Source: UBA12545 sp051024685
GTDB lineage: Bacteria; Bacillota; DSM-521; Neomoorellales; Neomoorellaceae
DNA length: 64,000 nucleotides
Assembly: GCA_051024685.1 (NCBI GenBank)
Contig: JAZHPA010000008.1
Span: 1-64,000 of the forward strand
Reading direction: 5' to 3'
Within the stretch, counting starts at the first letter, position 1; each line of letters begins with the position of its first letter. Shown piece by piece: positions 33,869 to 42,210 of the stretch. The position numbers and the translations under genes are program-made. The notes below the pieces were generated by a model. It did not search any database and was not told the DNA's origin. It worked only from the letters and a program-made list of their open reading frames with translations.

Positions 33869-34756
33869 TTGCAGCAACTGCTGGACGATTTTCTTTATTA
33901 TCTGGCCGTAGAGCGCGGGTTGGCCGAGAATACGCTGGCTTCTTATCATAGCGATTTGGAGCAATACTTTAATTATCTGGCCGAAGCCAAGATAACTTCA
34001 TTACAGGATACCAGCCGAGGCCTGATCGTGGCTTACTTGGTCCACCTGCAACAGCAAGGTCGTTCCCCTGCCACCATCTGTCGGCACCTAGCTGCCTTGC
34101 GGTCTTTTTACCAGTTTTTAGTGCGCGAAGGAGTTTTGCCCAGCGACCCTACCGCTACCATGGAGTCTCCCCGCCAGACCAGGAAGTTGCCCCGGGTACT
34201 GACGGTGGAAGAGGTTGAACTGCTGCTGAACCAACCCCGGCCCAGGACCCCCGCCGGGTTGCGGGATAAAGCCATGCTGGAATTGCTTTATGCTAGTGGT
34301 CTGAGGGTTTCGGAATTGGTGGCGTTGAACGTGGAGCAGGTCAACCTGCAGGAGGCCTACGTCCGCTGTGTAGGCAAGGGCTCCCGGGAACGGGTGGTGC
34401 CTATTGGACCAGTGGCTTGCTTTTACCTCAAAGCATACCTGGAGCAGGGCAGGGGTCAGCTGCTAAGGGGCAGAAAAGAGCCCGCCCTATTTATCAATCA
34501 ACAGGGCAAGAGGTTATCCCGCCAGGGCTGCTGGAAGATTATTAAAGCCTATGCCCGGGCGGCCGGACTCCCGCGCAATATTACACCTCATACTTTGCGA
34601 CATTCCTTTGCCACCCACTTACTGGAAAACGGGGCTGACCTGCGTTCGGTGCAGGAGCTGCTGGGCCATGCTGACATAAGTACGACCCAGATTTATACCC
34701 ACCTTACGCAGAAAAAAATTAGAGAAATCTATAATCATACTCACCCCCGGGCTTGA
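33869..34756 (+). CDS. xerD: Tyrosine recombinase XerD
   Basis: Site-specific recombinase that resolves chromosome dimers at dif with XerC (CodV). The 295-residue product has the SAM-like N-terminal domain and the catalytic residues: Arg in ASGLRVSEL, Lys in GKGSRERVVP, HxxR in HTLRHSFATHLLE, His in LGHADISTTQIY and Tyr in IYTHLT. TTG at 33869 with a poor ribosome site. Next to the spoII genes as in Bacillus (ripX-drm-pupG-dacF-spoIIA). Confidence 0.93.
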   Translation: MQQLLDDFLYYLAVERGLAENTLASYHSDLEQYFNYLAEAKITSLQDTSRGLIVAYLVHLQQQGRSPATICRHLAALRSFYQFLVREGVLPSDPTATMESPRQTRKLPRVLTVEEVELLLNQPRPRTPAGLRDKAMLELLYASGLRVSELVALNVEQVNLQEAYVRCVGKGSRERVVPIGPVACFYLKAYLEQGRGQLLRGRKEPALFINQQGKRLSRQGCWKIIKAYARAAGLPRNITPHTLRHSFATHLLENGADLRSVQELLGHADISTTQIYTHLTQKKIREIYNHTHPRA

Positions 34757-34797
34757 ATATCTAATTTAAAGGAGGAAGGCCGGTAAGGGGGGATATC

Positions 34798-36003
34798 GTG
34801 CATAAACTATTTGCGTGGACCTTACTCCTTATTTTCTTATTTAGCTGGCAATCCGCCTTCTCATGGGCAGCCCCTGTCGAAAATGAGGTGGAAACGGACA
34901 CTGCGGCTACCGAAGGGGCAGCCGGCCTTAAGCTCAACGTTAAAGGTGCCGTCTTGATGGACCCACAGTCGGGCAAGATCCTGTGGGAACAGAATCCCCA
35001 TTACAAGGGATATCCCGCCAGCATGACCAAATTGATGACCATGGTGGTTACCATGGATGCCGTGGCCCGGGGCGAGGCCAGCCTGGACGATCCCGTGCAA
35101 ACGAGCGAAAGGGCCGAAAGCTTTGGTGGGGCGGAGGTCTTCCTGGAACAGGGAGAAACAGTTTCCCTGGAGAAGATGCTTATCGCCATTGCCGTGGCTT
35201 CGGCTAACGATGCGAGCGTCGCAGTTGCCGAGCATATAGCCGGCTCGGAAGAAGCCTTTGTAGAATTGATGAATGCCAAGGCGCAGGAACTGGGTCTAAA
35301 GAATACCCATTTCACCAACTGCCACGGCCTTCACGATCCCGACCACTATACGACCCCCTATGACACGGCCCTCATCGCCCGCTATGCGCTGAAGTATCCT
35401 AAAATTCTCGAGTGGACTTCTATCAAACGTTACACCTTTCGCCAGGACCCCTTAACTATACTGGATACCACCAATAAGATGCTCTACTGGTACCCGGGAA
35501 CCGATGGGTTCAAGACAGGCTACACCGAAGCTGCCGGCCTCAATCTGGTTTCCACGGTCGAGAGGGACGGCTTGCGCCTCATCGCCGTAGTGATGGGTGT
35601 GGAAACTCCCCAGGGTCATTTTACGGAATCCATGAAGCTTTATAACTGGGCCTTTCGCCAGTGGGCCTGGAAAAAAATCTATAATCCCGGTGAGGTGGTG
35701 GCCGAAGTAGCGACCAATAAGGGGCAAGAAGAGAAAATAAGAGTTATAGCGGCCGACAAGGTAGGGGGAGTCGTGCCCCGGAGTAAGCTGAAACAGGCCG
35801 ACCTTATTACCACCCGGCTGGTGCTTCCCCCGGTGATCAATACCCCCGTGACCCAAGGCCAGAAGGTGGGAGAAATTATCATCCTGGAGGGGGGACAGGA
35901 GATCGGCCGGACGGATTTGCTGGGCGAGAAAAGTGTGGCCCGGGCAACTTTAAGACAAGTAATACAGCGCGCAATCCGGGCAGTTTTTACTGTTCGACAT
36001 TAA
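34798..36003 (+). CDS. dacF: D-alanyl-D-alanine carboxypeptidase, DacF type
   Basis: This is a secreted penicillin-binding protein trimming stem peptides. The 401-residue product has a signal peptide (LFAWTLLLIFLFSWQSAFSWA, cleavage after about residue 26), the active-site SxxK in PASMTKLMT, SxN in SANDASV and KTG in GFKTGYTEAAG, and a C-terminal PBP5-like beta domain. GTG at 34798 after AAAGGAGGAAGG. DacF in Bacillus is transcribed with spoIIA. Here a SigH promoter follows, and read-through is possible. Confidence 0.92.
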   Translation: MHKLFAWTLLLIFLFSWQSAFSWAAPVENEVETDTAATEGAAGLKLNVKGAVLMDPQSGKILWEQNPHYKGYPASMTKLMTMVVTMDAVARGEASLDDPVQTSERAESFGGAEVFLEQGETVSLEKMLIAIAVASANDASVAVAEHIAGSEEAFVELMNAKAQELGLKNTHFTNCHGLHDPDHYTTPYDTALIARYALKYPKILEWTSIKRYTFRQDPLTILDTTNKMLYWYPGTDGFKTGYTEAAGLNLVSTVERDGLRLIAVVMGVETPQGHFTESMKLYNWAFRQWAWKKIYNPGEVVAEVATNKGQEEKIRVIAADKVGGVVPRSKLKQADLITTRLVLPPVINTPVTQGQKVGEIIILEGGQEIGRTDLLGEKSVARATLRQVIQRAIRAVFTVRH

Positions 36004-36017
36004 TTTACCATATTTTT

Positions 36018-36046
36018 GCAGGAAAATTGCCTTCCTATAGCGAAAA
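36018..36046 (+). promoter_or_regulatory. SigH-type promoter of the spoIIA operon
   Basis: GCAGGAAAA, 12 bases, AGCGAAAAT: an excellent fit to RnAGGAwWW-N11-12-RnnGAAT and the same layout as the one before spo0A. spoIIA is the classical SigH target in Bacillus. Start of transcription is near 36052. Confidence 0.65.
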
Positions 36047-36047
36047 T

Positions 36048-36090
36048 AACCCTTCTGGAACACTAAAAAATCAGGGGGGTTTTTTCTTTT
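36048..36090 (+). terminator. Hairpin with T-run covering the spoIIAA ribosome-binding site
   Basis: AACCCTTCTG pairs with CAGGGGGGTT (ten pairs including two G-U), followed by TTTTCTTTTG. It resembles a terminator for read-through from dacF. Its 3' arm contains GGGGGG, the Shine-Dalgarno for the TTG at 36089. A transcript from the SigH promoter would begin inside the 5' arm and be less able to form it. Confidence 0.6.
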
Positions 36091-36433
36091 GCAGGTGTTT
36101 TTCAGCCAAGACGGCGCGGCTTTGATCGCCAGGATTAAAGGGGAGTTAGATTTGGGAACGGCCGACAGATTGCGGCATGAACTAGAGACCAGCATAGACC
36201 ACGCCCGCCCCCGGATTCTGTACCTGGACCTAGAGGGGGTTTCCTTCATGGACAGTTCCGGGCTGGGAGTAATTTTGGGACGTTACCGCCGCCTGGCGCG
36301 TCAGGGCGGCAAGGTCATCATATGCCGACCTCAGCCCCAGGTACGGCGGCTTTTGGAGCTTTCCGGGATTAATAAACTAATCGAGATAGTATCCGAGGAC
36401 CCCGATAGGTCTCCCGGCAGGGAGGTGCTCTAA
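36089..36433 (+). CDS. spoIIAA: Anti-anti-sigma factor SpoIIAA
   Basis: STAS-domain protein that, when unphosphorylated, releases SigF from SpoIIAB in the forespore. The 114-residue product has the phosphorylation site in SFMDSSGLGVILGRYRRL. TTG at 36089, whose ribosome site is inside the preceding hairpin. First of three coupled genes. Confidence 0.94.
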   Translation: MQVFFSQDGAALIARIKGELDLGTADRLRHELETSIDHARPRILYLDLEGVSFMDSSGLGVILGRYRRLARQGGKVIICRPQPQVRRLLELSGINKLIEIVSEDPDRSPGREVL

Positions 36434-36434
36434 A

Positions 36435-36887
36435 GTGGCCCCAGGTAACGGCGAGGTGGCCAACAGCATGTGCCTGGAATTCCTAAGCCTCCCGGAGAAC
36501 GTCGGATTGGCCCGGGTGGCCGTGGCGGCTTTTGTAGCCCAGACGGACTTAACCCTGAATGAACTGGAAGAGATTAAAGTGGCCGTTTCGGAGGCCGTGG
36601 CCAACGCGGTGATCCACGGTTACGGCGGAGGACCTCAGGGCTGGGTACGGGTGAAGGTGAACCGGACGCGGGAAGACCTGGAGATAATCGTAGAGGACGA
36701 CGGTAAGGGCATAGCCGATGTGGCCCTGGCCATGCAGCCGGCTTATTCCAGCGATCCCGAAAGGATGGGCCTGGGCTTCGCCTTCATGCAGTCTTTCATG
36801 GACGAGGTAGAAGTTGTTTCCGAAGAAGGTCGGGGTACAAGGGTAATTATGCGCAGGAAGCTCAGTTCGTCCACTACGGCATCTTAA
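36435..36887 (+). CDS. spoIIAB: Anti-sigma F factor/kinase SpoIIAB
   Basis: It binds and inhibits SigF and phosphorylates SpoIIAA. The 150-residue GHKL ATPase has the N-box VSEAVANAVIHGYGG, the G1 box VEDDGKGI and GLGFAFMQSFMDEV. GTG at 36435, one base after the spoIIAA stop. Confidence 0.94.
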   Translation: MAPGNGEVANSMCLEFLSLPENVGLARVAVAAFVAQTDLTLNELEEIKVAVSEAVANAVIHGYGGGPQGWVRVKVNRTREDLEIIVEDDGKGIADVALAMQPAYSSDPERMGLGFAFMQSFMDEVEVVSEEGRGTRVIMRRKLSSSTTAS

Positions 36888-36905
36888 GGGCGGGAGGCGG
36901 GGGAA

Positions 36906-37673
36906 TTGCGCCTTTCGGAAATGAATTTACCTCGCTTTCCCCTGTTATCAGAAGAAGAGGCTGTGGAGCTCCTGCAGCGGGCCAAGGCGGGCGACCGGGC
37001 CGCTCGGGAACGCTTGATCAACTGCAATCTGAAGTTAGTCTTTAACATTGTCCAGCGCTTCGAAAACAGGGGGTACGAATTAGAGGACCTTTTTCAAATC
37101 GGTACCATCGGTTTAATTAAAGCTATTGACAAATTTGATCTTAGCTACAAAGTCAAATTTTCCACCTATGCGGTGCCCATGATCTTGGGGGAGATTAAGC
37201 GGTTTTTAAGGGATGACAGCTCGGTCAAGGTCAGCCGTTCCCTGAAAGAAACCGCCTTCAAGGTCAACCGCATACGGGACGAACTGACCAAGAAATTGGG
37301 GCGGGAGCCGGGTATCGGCGAAATTGCCCAAGCCTTGAATCTTTCCCGGGAAGAAATTGTGGCTGCGCTGGAGGCCATCCAGTCCCCCGGCTCTATCCAC
37401 GACACGGTTTACCAGGACGATGGAGACCCTATTTACGTATTGGATCAGCTCAGCGATGAGAACGAACAGGAGCCAGTGTGGCTGGATAAAATAGCCCTCA
37501 AGGAGGTGCTGATGAAATTACCCGAAAAGCACCGCAAGGTCATCGTAATGCGCTTTTTCCAGGATAAGACCCAAACCGAGGTGGCCGAGAGGCTAGGTTT
37601 ATCCCAAGTGCAGATCTCCCGCATCGAGCGTCAAGCCCTGGCACGTTTGCGTGAGCTGCTGCGCTCACCTTGA
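36906..37673 (+). CDS. sigF: RNA polymerase sigma-F factor
   Basis: First forespore-specific sigma factor. The 255-residue product has region 2 (RERLINCNLKLVFNIVQRF, DLFQIGTIGLIKAIDKFDL, VKFSTYAVPMILGEIKRFLR), region 3 and the region 4 helix-turn-helix (QTEVAERLGLSQVQISRIE). TTG at 36906 after GGGAGGCGGGGG. A short GC-rich palindrome and T-run (near 37672-37690) may end the transcript. Confidence 0.95.
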   Translation: MRLSEMNLPRFPLLSEEEAVELLQRAKAGDRAARERLINCNLKLVFNIVQRFENRGYELEDLFQIGTIGLIKAIDKFDLSYKVKFSTYAVPMILGEIKRFLRDDSSVKVSRSLKETAFKVNRIRDELTKKLGREPGIGEIAQALNLSREEIVAALEAIQSPGSIHDTVYQDDGDPIYVLDQLSDENEQEPVWLDKIALKEVLMKLPEKHRKVIVMRFFQDKTQTEVAERLGLSQVQISRIERQALARLRELLRSP

Positions 37674-37774
37674 GCCCGGGCTTTTTCTCCAATAAGTAAA
37701 ACGGCCTCTTCCGCGACAGGCCAACAGGTGGTGGGCTCTGGCGGACCTGCTCCGGTAAGAAGCCCTGAAGGTAT

Positions 37775-38292
37775 TTGGGACCCAATGGGGCCGGTAAGAG
37801 CAACCTGGTCAAAATGCTGGTGGGCCTGGTCCATCCTACCGGGGGCCAGGCCCGGGTGGCCGGCTATTCTCCCCTGAACCATCGGGGCCGGCGGGAGGTA
37901 GGCTTTCTGCCCGAAAACTTTCGTTTGTATGGCTGGCTGCGGGGCGAGGAACTACTCATTTTCCATGCCCTCCTGGCCGGCGTGGAGGGCAGGGAAGCCC
38001 GCCCTATCCGTGGTGGGGGGCATGATAGAGCAAATTGGCGTCATGTTGGAAAGTCCCACTTCCATCAAAGTCCCACTTCCATCTATATAGGCGTGATCAG
38101 CAGCCTTCTTTTGCCGGCGGATGCCGTCTACCGCCGGCTGGTGCACACCCTGGTAGACCGAATTTGCAAAATATACTGGGAGCCTTTGGCAGCCTGCCGA
38201 CACCCAGCAACTGGATGTTGCTCTATATCCTGGTGTATATCGCCGGACTCCTGGCAGCCGCAATCTACCTCTTTAACCAACGGGATATTTAA
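37775..38292 (+). pseudogene. ABC transporter remnant: ATPase start and permease end joined by a deletion
   Basis: 37775 to about 38010 encodes the N-terminal part of an ABC-2-type ATPase: GPNGAGKSNLVKMLVGLVHP (Walker A) and GFLPENFRLYGWLRGEELL (Q-loop region). Homology then stops before the signature and Walker B motifs. In another frame, about 38170-38292 encodes NWMLLYILVYIAGLLAAAIY ending LFNQRDI, the last membrane segment and tail of an ABC-2 permease. So most of the ATPase and permease has been lost. AGTCCCACTTCCATC is directly repeated at the junction (38053 and 38071), which suggests a slip or deletion point. Confidence 0.8.
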
Positions 38293-38393
38293 ATGGGCAA
38301 TACTTTCCCCCTCGCCCAAGCTGGTTAAAACATACTTGCGACAGGGTAAGGAAATAATAAAAATAGAATGAACCAGAAGAGAGGGGGAAAGCC

Positions 38394-38603
38394 ATGCACG
38401 TAAAGGTAGCAGAACTGGTAGGACAATCGCCGGCCAACTGGAAGGATGCGGTTCAGGCGGCGGTGGCGGAAGCTGCCAAGGAGATACCGAACATTTCCGG
38501 CGTGGAAATATGTAATCTTACCGCCAACGTTAAGAACGGTAAACTTACGGAGTTTAAGGCCAACGTAAAAATCGTATATGCCGATCATGGAGCCGAGATT
38601 TAA
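38394..38603 (+). CDS. Dodecin family flavin-binding protein
   Basis: Small (69-residue) protein forming a hollow dodecamer that stores FMN or riboflavin. It has the family pattern VKVAELVGQSPANWKDAVQ, AAKEIPNISGVEICNLTANV and EFKANVKIVYA. Trp in NWKDA is the flavin-stacking position. ATG with GAGAGGGGG upstream. Followed by its own terminator. Confidence 0.9.
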   Translation: MHVKVAELVGQSPANWKDAVQAAVAEAAKEIPNISGVEICNLTANVKNGKLTEFKANVKIVYADHGAEI

Positions 38604-38606
38604 GGT

Positions 38607-38637
38607 AAAGCCCCGGAACTTCCGGGGCTTTAGTCTT
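38607..38637 (+). terminator. Rho-independent terminator after the dodecin gene
   Basis: AAAGCCCCGGA / TCCGGGGCTTT perfect 11-bp stem with a three-base loop, followed by a weak T-tract (AGTCTT). Confidence 0.8.
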
Positions 38638-38654
38638 GGGAGTTATCCTCATCT

Positions 38655-38975
38655 TTGAACCTGCGCCAAATTATCCAGGTGGGTCCATTCTCAATGGACC
38701 TACGGGAACGCCGTTTTTATGTGGGCAACAGATCAATTGAATTAGCCCCCAAGGAATTTGAACTTATGCGTTGTCTTTTGCTAAATGCAGGCAAGTTGGT
38801 TCGCCGGGAGGTTTTATTGCAACAGATATGGGGATATAATGAGGCTGTGGATACAAGGACGTTGGATGTTCACGTTTACCATTTAAGACAAAAGATCGCA
38901 CTTGATCCTTCCTTACCTGCCCGTATAGAAACTGTCCGCCAGGCAGGATATCGGTTGTTGGTGGGAATAGAATAA
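38655..38975 (+). CDS. Stand-alone OmpR/PhoB-type winged-helix DNA-binding domain
   Basis: The 106-residue protein is only the effector domain of an OmpR-type response regulator: FSMDLRERRFYVGNRSIELA, PKEFELMRCLLLNAGKLVRR, TRTLDVHVYHLRQKIA and IETVRQAGYRLL. There is no receiver domain and no room for one after the dodecin terminator. TTG at 38655 has only a distant GGGAG. It could be a truncated PhoP-like gene, given the PstS remnant next to it, or a small stand-alone regulator. Confidence 0.75.
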   Translation: MNLRQIIQVGPFSMDLRERRFYVGNRSIELAPKEFELMRCLLLNAGKLVRREVLLQQIWGYNEAVDTRTLDVHVYHLRQKIALDPSLPARIETVRQAGYRLLVGIE

Positions 38976-39001
38976 TATCTTTAAAGGGGGCATAAGTAGA
39001 A

Positions 39002-39029
39002 TTTAAATTATTTTAAGTTAATATTTACA
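39002..39029 (+). promoter_or_regulatory. Possible decayed PHO box before the pstS fragment
   Basis: TTTAAA (39002), TTTAAG (39012) and TTTACA (39024) have near 11-base periodicity, as in PhoP binding sites (TTWACA repeats). The AT-rich context makes chance occurrence possible. Confidence 0.3.
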
Positions 39030-39071
39030 CGATCGTAATTAAGCATTAATAAAAAGATTTTAAAATTACTA

Positions 39072-39386
39072 TTGCGGGTGCCACCTGCTACAGCGGCTGC
39101 GGCAGGAGCAGCGGCCACTATGCCCGAGGATATGCGCGTATCCATTACTGATCCTCCAGGGGAAAACGCCTACTCCATAGCGGGCTACACGTATATACTG
39201 GTCTACAAGGACCAGAAGGATAAGGTCAAAGGAGAAGCCTTGGCCGAGTTTCTCTGGTGGGCCATACATGATGGTGAAAAATACGCCAAGGACCTTTTAT
39301 ATGCCCCCCTGCCCGAGAATGTAGTTAAGAAAGCAGAGGAGAAAATTAAACAAATTAATTACCAGGGCACACCTTTTATTAAATAG
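39072..39386 (+). pseudogene. C-terminal fragment of phosphate-binding protein PstS
   Basis: About 100 codons match the end of PstS: MRVSITDPPGENAYSIAGYT, YILVYKDQKDKVKGEALAEF, LWWAIHDGEKYAKDLLYAPL and a tail ending QINYQGTPF. The N-terminal lobe, signal peptide and ribosome-binding site are missing, so it cannot work as a transporter protein. Confidence 0.8.
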
Positions 39387-39823
39387 CACCTGTAAAAGAT
39401 ACGGAAAAGTTTTTTAGAGGTGATCCGACGTCTTCTCGGGGATTGCTATAGGCCTTTAGGGGTGAGGTTTTAGAAACAGCGGGCCAGGAAAAGGAATATG
39501 CCAAACGGGTATTCAAATTCCTGAAAGGCGGAGGAGGCGAGCCCTACTCGCCAACTCGAAAAAAGGACGGTCTGTCCAGCGCGAGGGAGAGATACCTGGA
39601 GATGCCGTAATTACCGGTACATTCACGAGGCCAAGGTAGTCCCCGAAGTACGCCCGGCATGAGACCATGCGCGTGCATTCTTTGAAGTGATGGCCGGAAT
39701 GCGTTAGGGACTTAACTGTAGGAGGGAAAAGGGAAATCTGGAAAAATAACTGACTAGGTCGGGGAAGTTGCTGTAAAAGCGATTTCCCCGGTTGCGTTTA
39801 TAGGATCCAGAATTTAGCAGGTA
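39387..39823 (+). other. Unassigned intergenic stretch after the pstS fragment
   Basis: There are no frames longer than about 50 codons with a ribosome site. A frame near 39465-39609 reads VLETAGQEKEYAKRVFKFL and then breaks, and 39640-39706 contains FFEVMAGMR-like sequence. These look like gene debris but were not identified. Confidence 0.4.
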
Positions 39824-39899
39824 TTTACACAAACTTTACTCTTCTTTTAACCCGGGTTAACTTGCCTTTAACTGTGTGGTAATCGTTTTACAGTAGAAT
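39824..39899 (+). promoter_or_regulatory. PHO-box-like repeat array and -10 element
   Basis: TTTACA (39824), TTTACT (39835), TTTAAC (39846), GTTAAC (39856) and TTTAAC (39867) lie at 10-11-base intervals. A sixth TTTACA is at 39887, then TAGAAT (39894-39899). Direct TTWACA repeats at 11-base intervals upstream of a -10 are the hallmark of PhoP-activated promoters in Firmicutes. A ribosome-binding site (GGGAGGGAG, 39914) and ATGATG follow, but the frame stops after 23 codons. Confidence 0.55.
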
Positions 39900-39990
39900 A
39901 AACCCGTAACCGGGGAGGGAGAGCATGATGGATTGCAGGGGCGACAAATCTAGCAAGACCCGGGAGGGTTTGAGCAACACTTTATTCGGG

Positions 39991-40033
39991 GATTAAAGAA
40001 GATTAAAGAAGATTAAAGAAGATTAAAGAAGAT
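39991..40033 (+). repeat. Four tandem copies of GATTAAAGAA
   Basis: Four perfect 10-base copies lie at 39991-40030 plus a partial GAT. The first TAA in the array is the stop of the 23-codon frame that begins at 39925. The short frame at 40032 starts at its end. Confidence 0.9.
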
Positions 40034-40139
40034 GACCTTAAGATGTGCCCTAGCGCTAGCGGTGATGCTGGCCATGGCGTTAAGGAGGCTACGAGAAAAG
40101 AAAGGAGTAAACCTACGCAGTTTAGTAAAGGCAGCTTAA
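40032..40139 (+). CDS. Possible 35-residue peptide
   Basis: ATG ending the tandem repeat opens 35 codons: a hydrophobic Ala/Leu/Met stretch (CALALAVMLAMALRRL) and a basic tail (REKKGVNLRSLVKAA). The only ribosome site would be AAGAAG within the repeat. It could be translated, but there is no proof and no family was recognised. Confidence 0.3.
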   Translation: MTLRCALALAVMLAMALRRLREKKGVNLRSLVKAA

Positions 40140-40286
40140 AGCTAGGAGGATAAAGGGAGTAATATACCCTTTTGGGAGCTATTTTCCAGCTATTGTAAAT
40201 TCCTCTTACTAGAAATAGCTTTACTACTTCGAGTTCTTTATAGTATATTTTGTTTAAAGTAAGATGCACATCGGAGGTAAGTTTCT

Positions 40287-40526
40287 ATGCATAAAGTTAC
40301 CATTTCAGAAAAAGGTCAAATCTCCATTCCTGTTGCCTTACGAAGGCAGTATGGGTTGAAAAAAGGAGATAAACTAGTCCTTGAAGAGGTCGAAGGGGCC
40401 ATCATTCTCCGTCCTTTGCCGCGACACCCTTTGTTGGCCCTTAGAGGTAGCTTAAAAGGGAGAGAAGGGGAAAAACTTACGGAGCTTCTCCTTAAGGAAC
40501 GTGCCGCGGATAGGGAGAGGGAGTAG
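40287..40526 (+). CDS. AbrB/MazE-type antitoxin of a PIN toxin pair
   Basis: The 79-residue product has the swapped-hairpin DNA-binding domain (HKVTISEKGQISIPVALRRQ, YGLKKGDKLVLEEVEGAIIL) and a C-terminal toxin-binding tail. ATG at 40287 with a good CGGAGGTAAG. It lies two bases before the toxin gene. It binds its own promoter in related VapB-like systems. Confidence 0.88.
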   Translation: MHKVTISEKGQISIPVALRRQYGLKKGDKLVLEEVEGAIILRPLPRHPLLALRGSLKGREGEKLTELLLKERAADRERE

Positions 40527-40528
40527 AC

Positions 40529-40939
40529 TTGAGCCGCAAAAAATTTGTTTTAGACAGCTACGCTATTCTCGCACTGGTAGAGGATGAGCCGGGTGCGCAG
40601 GTAGTGGCGGACATTCTTTCTGAAGAGGGTACCGAGTTGTACCTCAGCGTGGTCAATTTGGGGGAGGTTTACTACATTATTTCTCGGGAGCGGGGTGAGC
40701 GGGCGGCTGAGGAAGTTGTGCGTGGCGTTATGGACGAGGAGACGGTGGCTATAGTCGAAGTTTCCTGGCCGAGGGCCCGGGAGGCAGCCCGCATTAAGGC
40801 TAAGGGTAGGCTTTCGTACGCTGATGCTTTTGTCTTAGGGCTGGCTCTGGAGCTGAAGGCGCCTGTAGTTACTGGCGATCCCGAGATTCAGGATATAGCC
40901 GAGAGCCTGGGAACGGAAATAGTGTGGGTAGGCGAATAA
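40529..40939 (+). CDS. PIN-domain toxin (VapC-like)
   Basis: The 136-residue PIN-domain ribonuclease has the acidic residues of the active site in place: Asp in FVLDSYAILALVEDE, Glu in NLGEVYYII, Asp in SYADAFVLGLA and Asp in VVTGDPEI. TTG at 40529 right after the antitoxin. It appears intact. The target RNA cannot be told. Confidence 0.88.
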   Translation: MSRKKFVLDSYAILALVEDEPGAQVVADILSEEGTELYLSVVNLGEVYYIISRERGERAAEEVVRGVMDEETVAIVEVSWPRAREAARIKAKGRLSYADAFVLGLALELKAPVVTGDPEIQDIAESLGTEIVWVGE

Positions 40940-41469
40940 CAGGGTACTTCTTCGTTTTCAAAGTCGAGGTTGAAGCGCATTTTTGCATGGTTGCCGCAGC
41001 AATGATGACGTCTTCGGACGGGGACTTTTAAATCGCTTGCATCTTGCCGATGAATCTCGCCAGCTTAATTACCGGCTGGGTAAAAGATGAATGGCGGTGG
41101 AAGAAGTAAAAAGTATAGTACTAGCTGCTGAATTATCGGATTGCTGCCAGATATGTACTGAGGGCGGGTTGTGGCTCATTGTTAGAAAGTGATAACAAAA
41201 CTAAGAAAGATGGGAGCGCAGCCGGAACCGAAAAACGCTCTATAGGTTTACTGAGGGGAATAGTTGGTAGCTCATCCGCGCCAGCCGAAGGACGGCCCTC
41301 GGAGATCCGATGGTCGTGAAAGAGCCGATAGAAACGCTTTCAGTGTTCCAGCCACTTTTTAAGGTTGGCCCTTCACGGGTATGCGCGTAATGCTGCAGAC
41401 CGCCGTGGCGAGTATTTATACAAGACTGTACTACCCCTCCGAACATGGACCGCGTAAAAGTGGTGGGTT
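40940..41469. other. Unassigned stretch, probably decayed genes
   Basis: Only short broken frames on both strands. No stems with T-runs, no recognisable RNA gene and no repeats from elsewhere in the window were seen. Confidence 0.4.
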
Positions 41470-42064
41470 ATGCGGTGGCCTCCCGCAGGGAGGATGGCCT
41501 GCGGGAAGTGCGGCTATCCGCGGGTGAGCGACCTGGAAAGCTTAAGCCTGGCTGAGGACGAGCCCCTTACCGAGGCGGAAGTTGAAATCCTTGAGCAACA
41601 ACTCCAGCACCTGGCCGACAAAGAGTTCGAACATTATGCTACCATACCCCGGATCGAACGCGAAAACGTGCGCGCTGCGCGAGTTCACGAGGCTCTAAAT
41701 TTCCTTGTGATCCGAAGCCTCCTGGACCTCAGGGGGCGGTTTGCCGGGGAGGGTGCATCTTTTTTGGTCAGTCCAGCGGGAAGTTGCTTCGCTTTTTGAG
41801 GACAGAGACCACATTTATGTGGACGATTTACCGGCCGACCTTCTCAGACCCTTTGCCGGATTGCTGCTGTTCGACTGCAACGTACCTGCGGTTGGCGATA
41901 AAGCTGATATGCGCGTGCCGCGCATTTTAGGCAGGTCGGCGATAGAAGCTGCCTGCCGCTTGGCCGACAGCTTTAAAGTAAAAAAGAAGGAACTGTACTG
42001 GAAAACGATGGTAAATCGTTTTAAGCGGGAAGCGGAAGCCAGACTGGGCCAGGCGTACTACTAG
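41470..42064 (+). pseudogene. Frame-broken unidentified gene
   Basis: Two adjacent frames read like one protein interrupted by a shift near 41745-41800. The first (41470-41799) has SDLESLSLAEDEPLTEAEVE and a helical, charged middle. The second (41741-42064) has ASLFEDRDHIYVDDLPADLL and ends VNRFKREAEARLGQAYY. Codon use is coding-like, but no family was recognised and no ribosome-binding site stands before the first. Confidence 0.4.
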
Positions 42065-42210
42065 TATAGAGGGCCTGGACGTGTTAATGGACTTTGTAAA
42101 TCGAACGACGGGACCTCCAGCAGTTATAGCCGGGTTATGCGACGTTTTTAAAGGTTAGGGGCCCCCGGTGGCTCAGAACGCGGCTGACTGGGCAGAAACA
42201 ACGCGAACTC

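Noticed and set aside
37672..37690. Terminator after sigF
   Set aside because: AGCCCGGGCT followed by T-run is self-complementary but leaves no loop; too weak to list as a feature.
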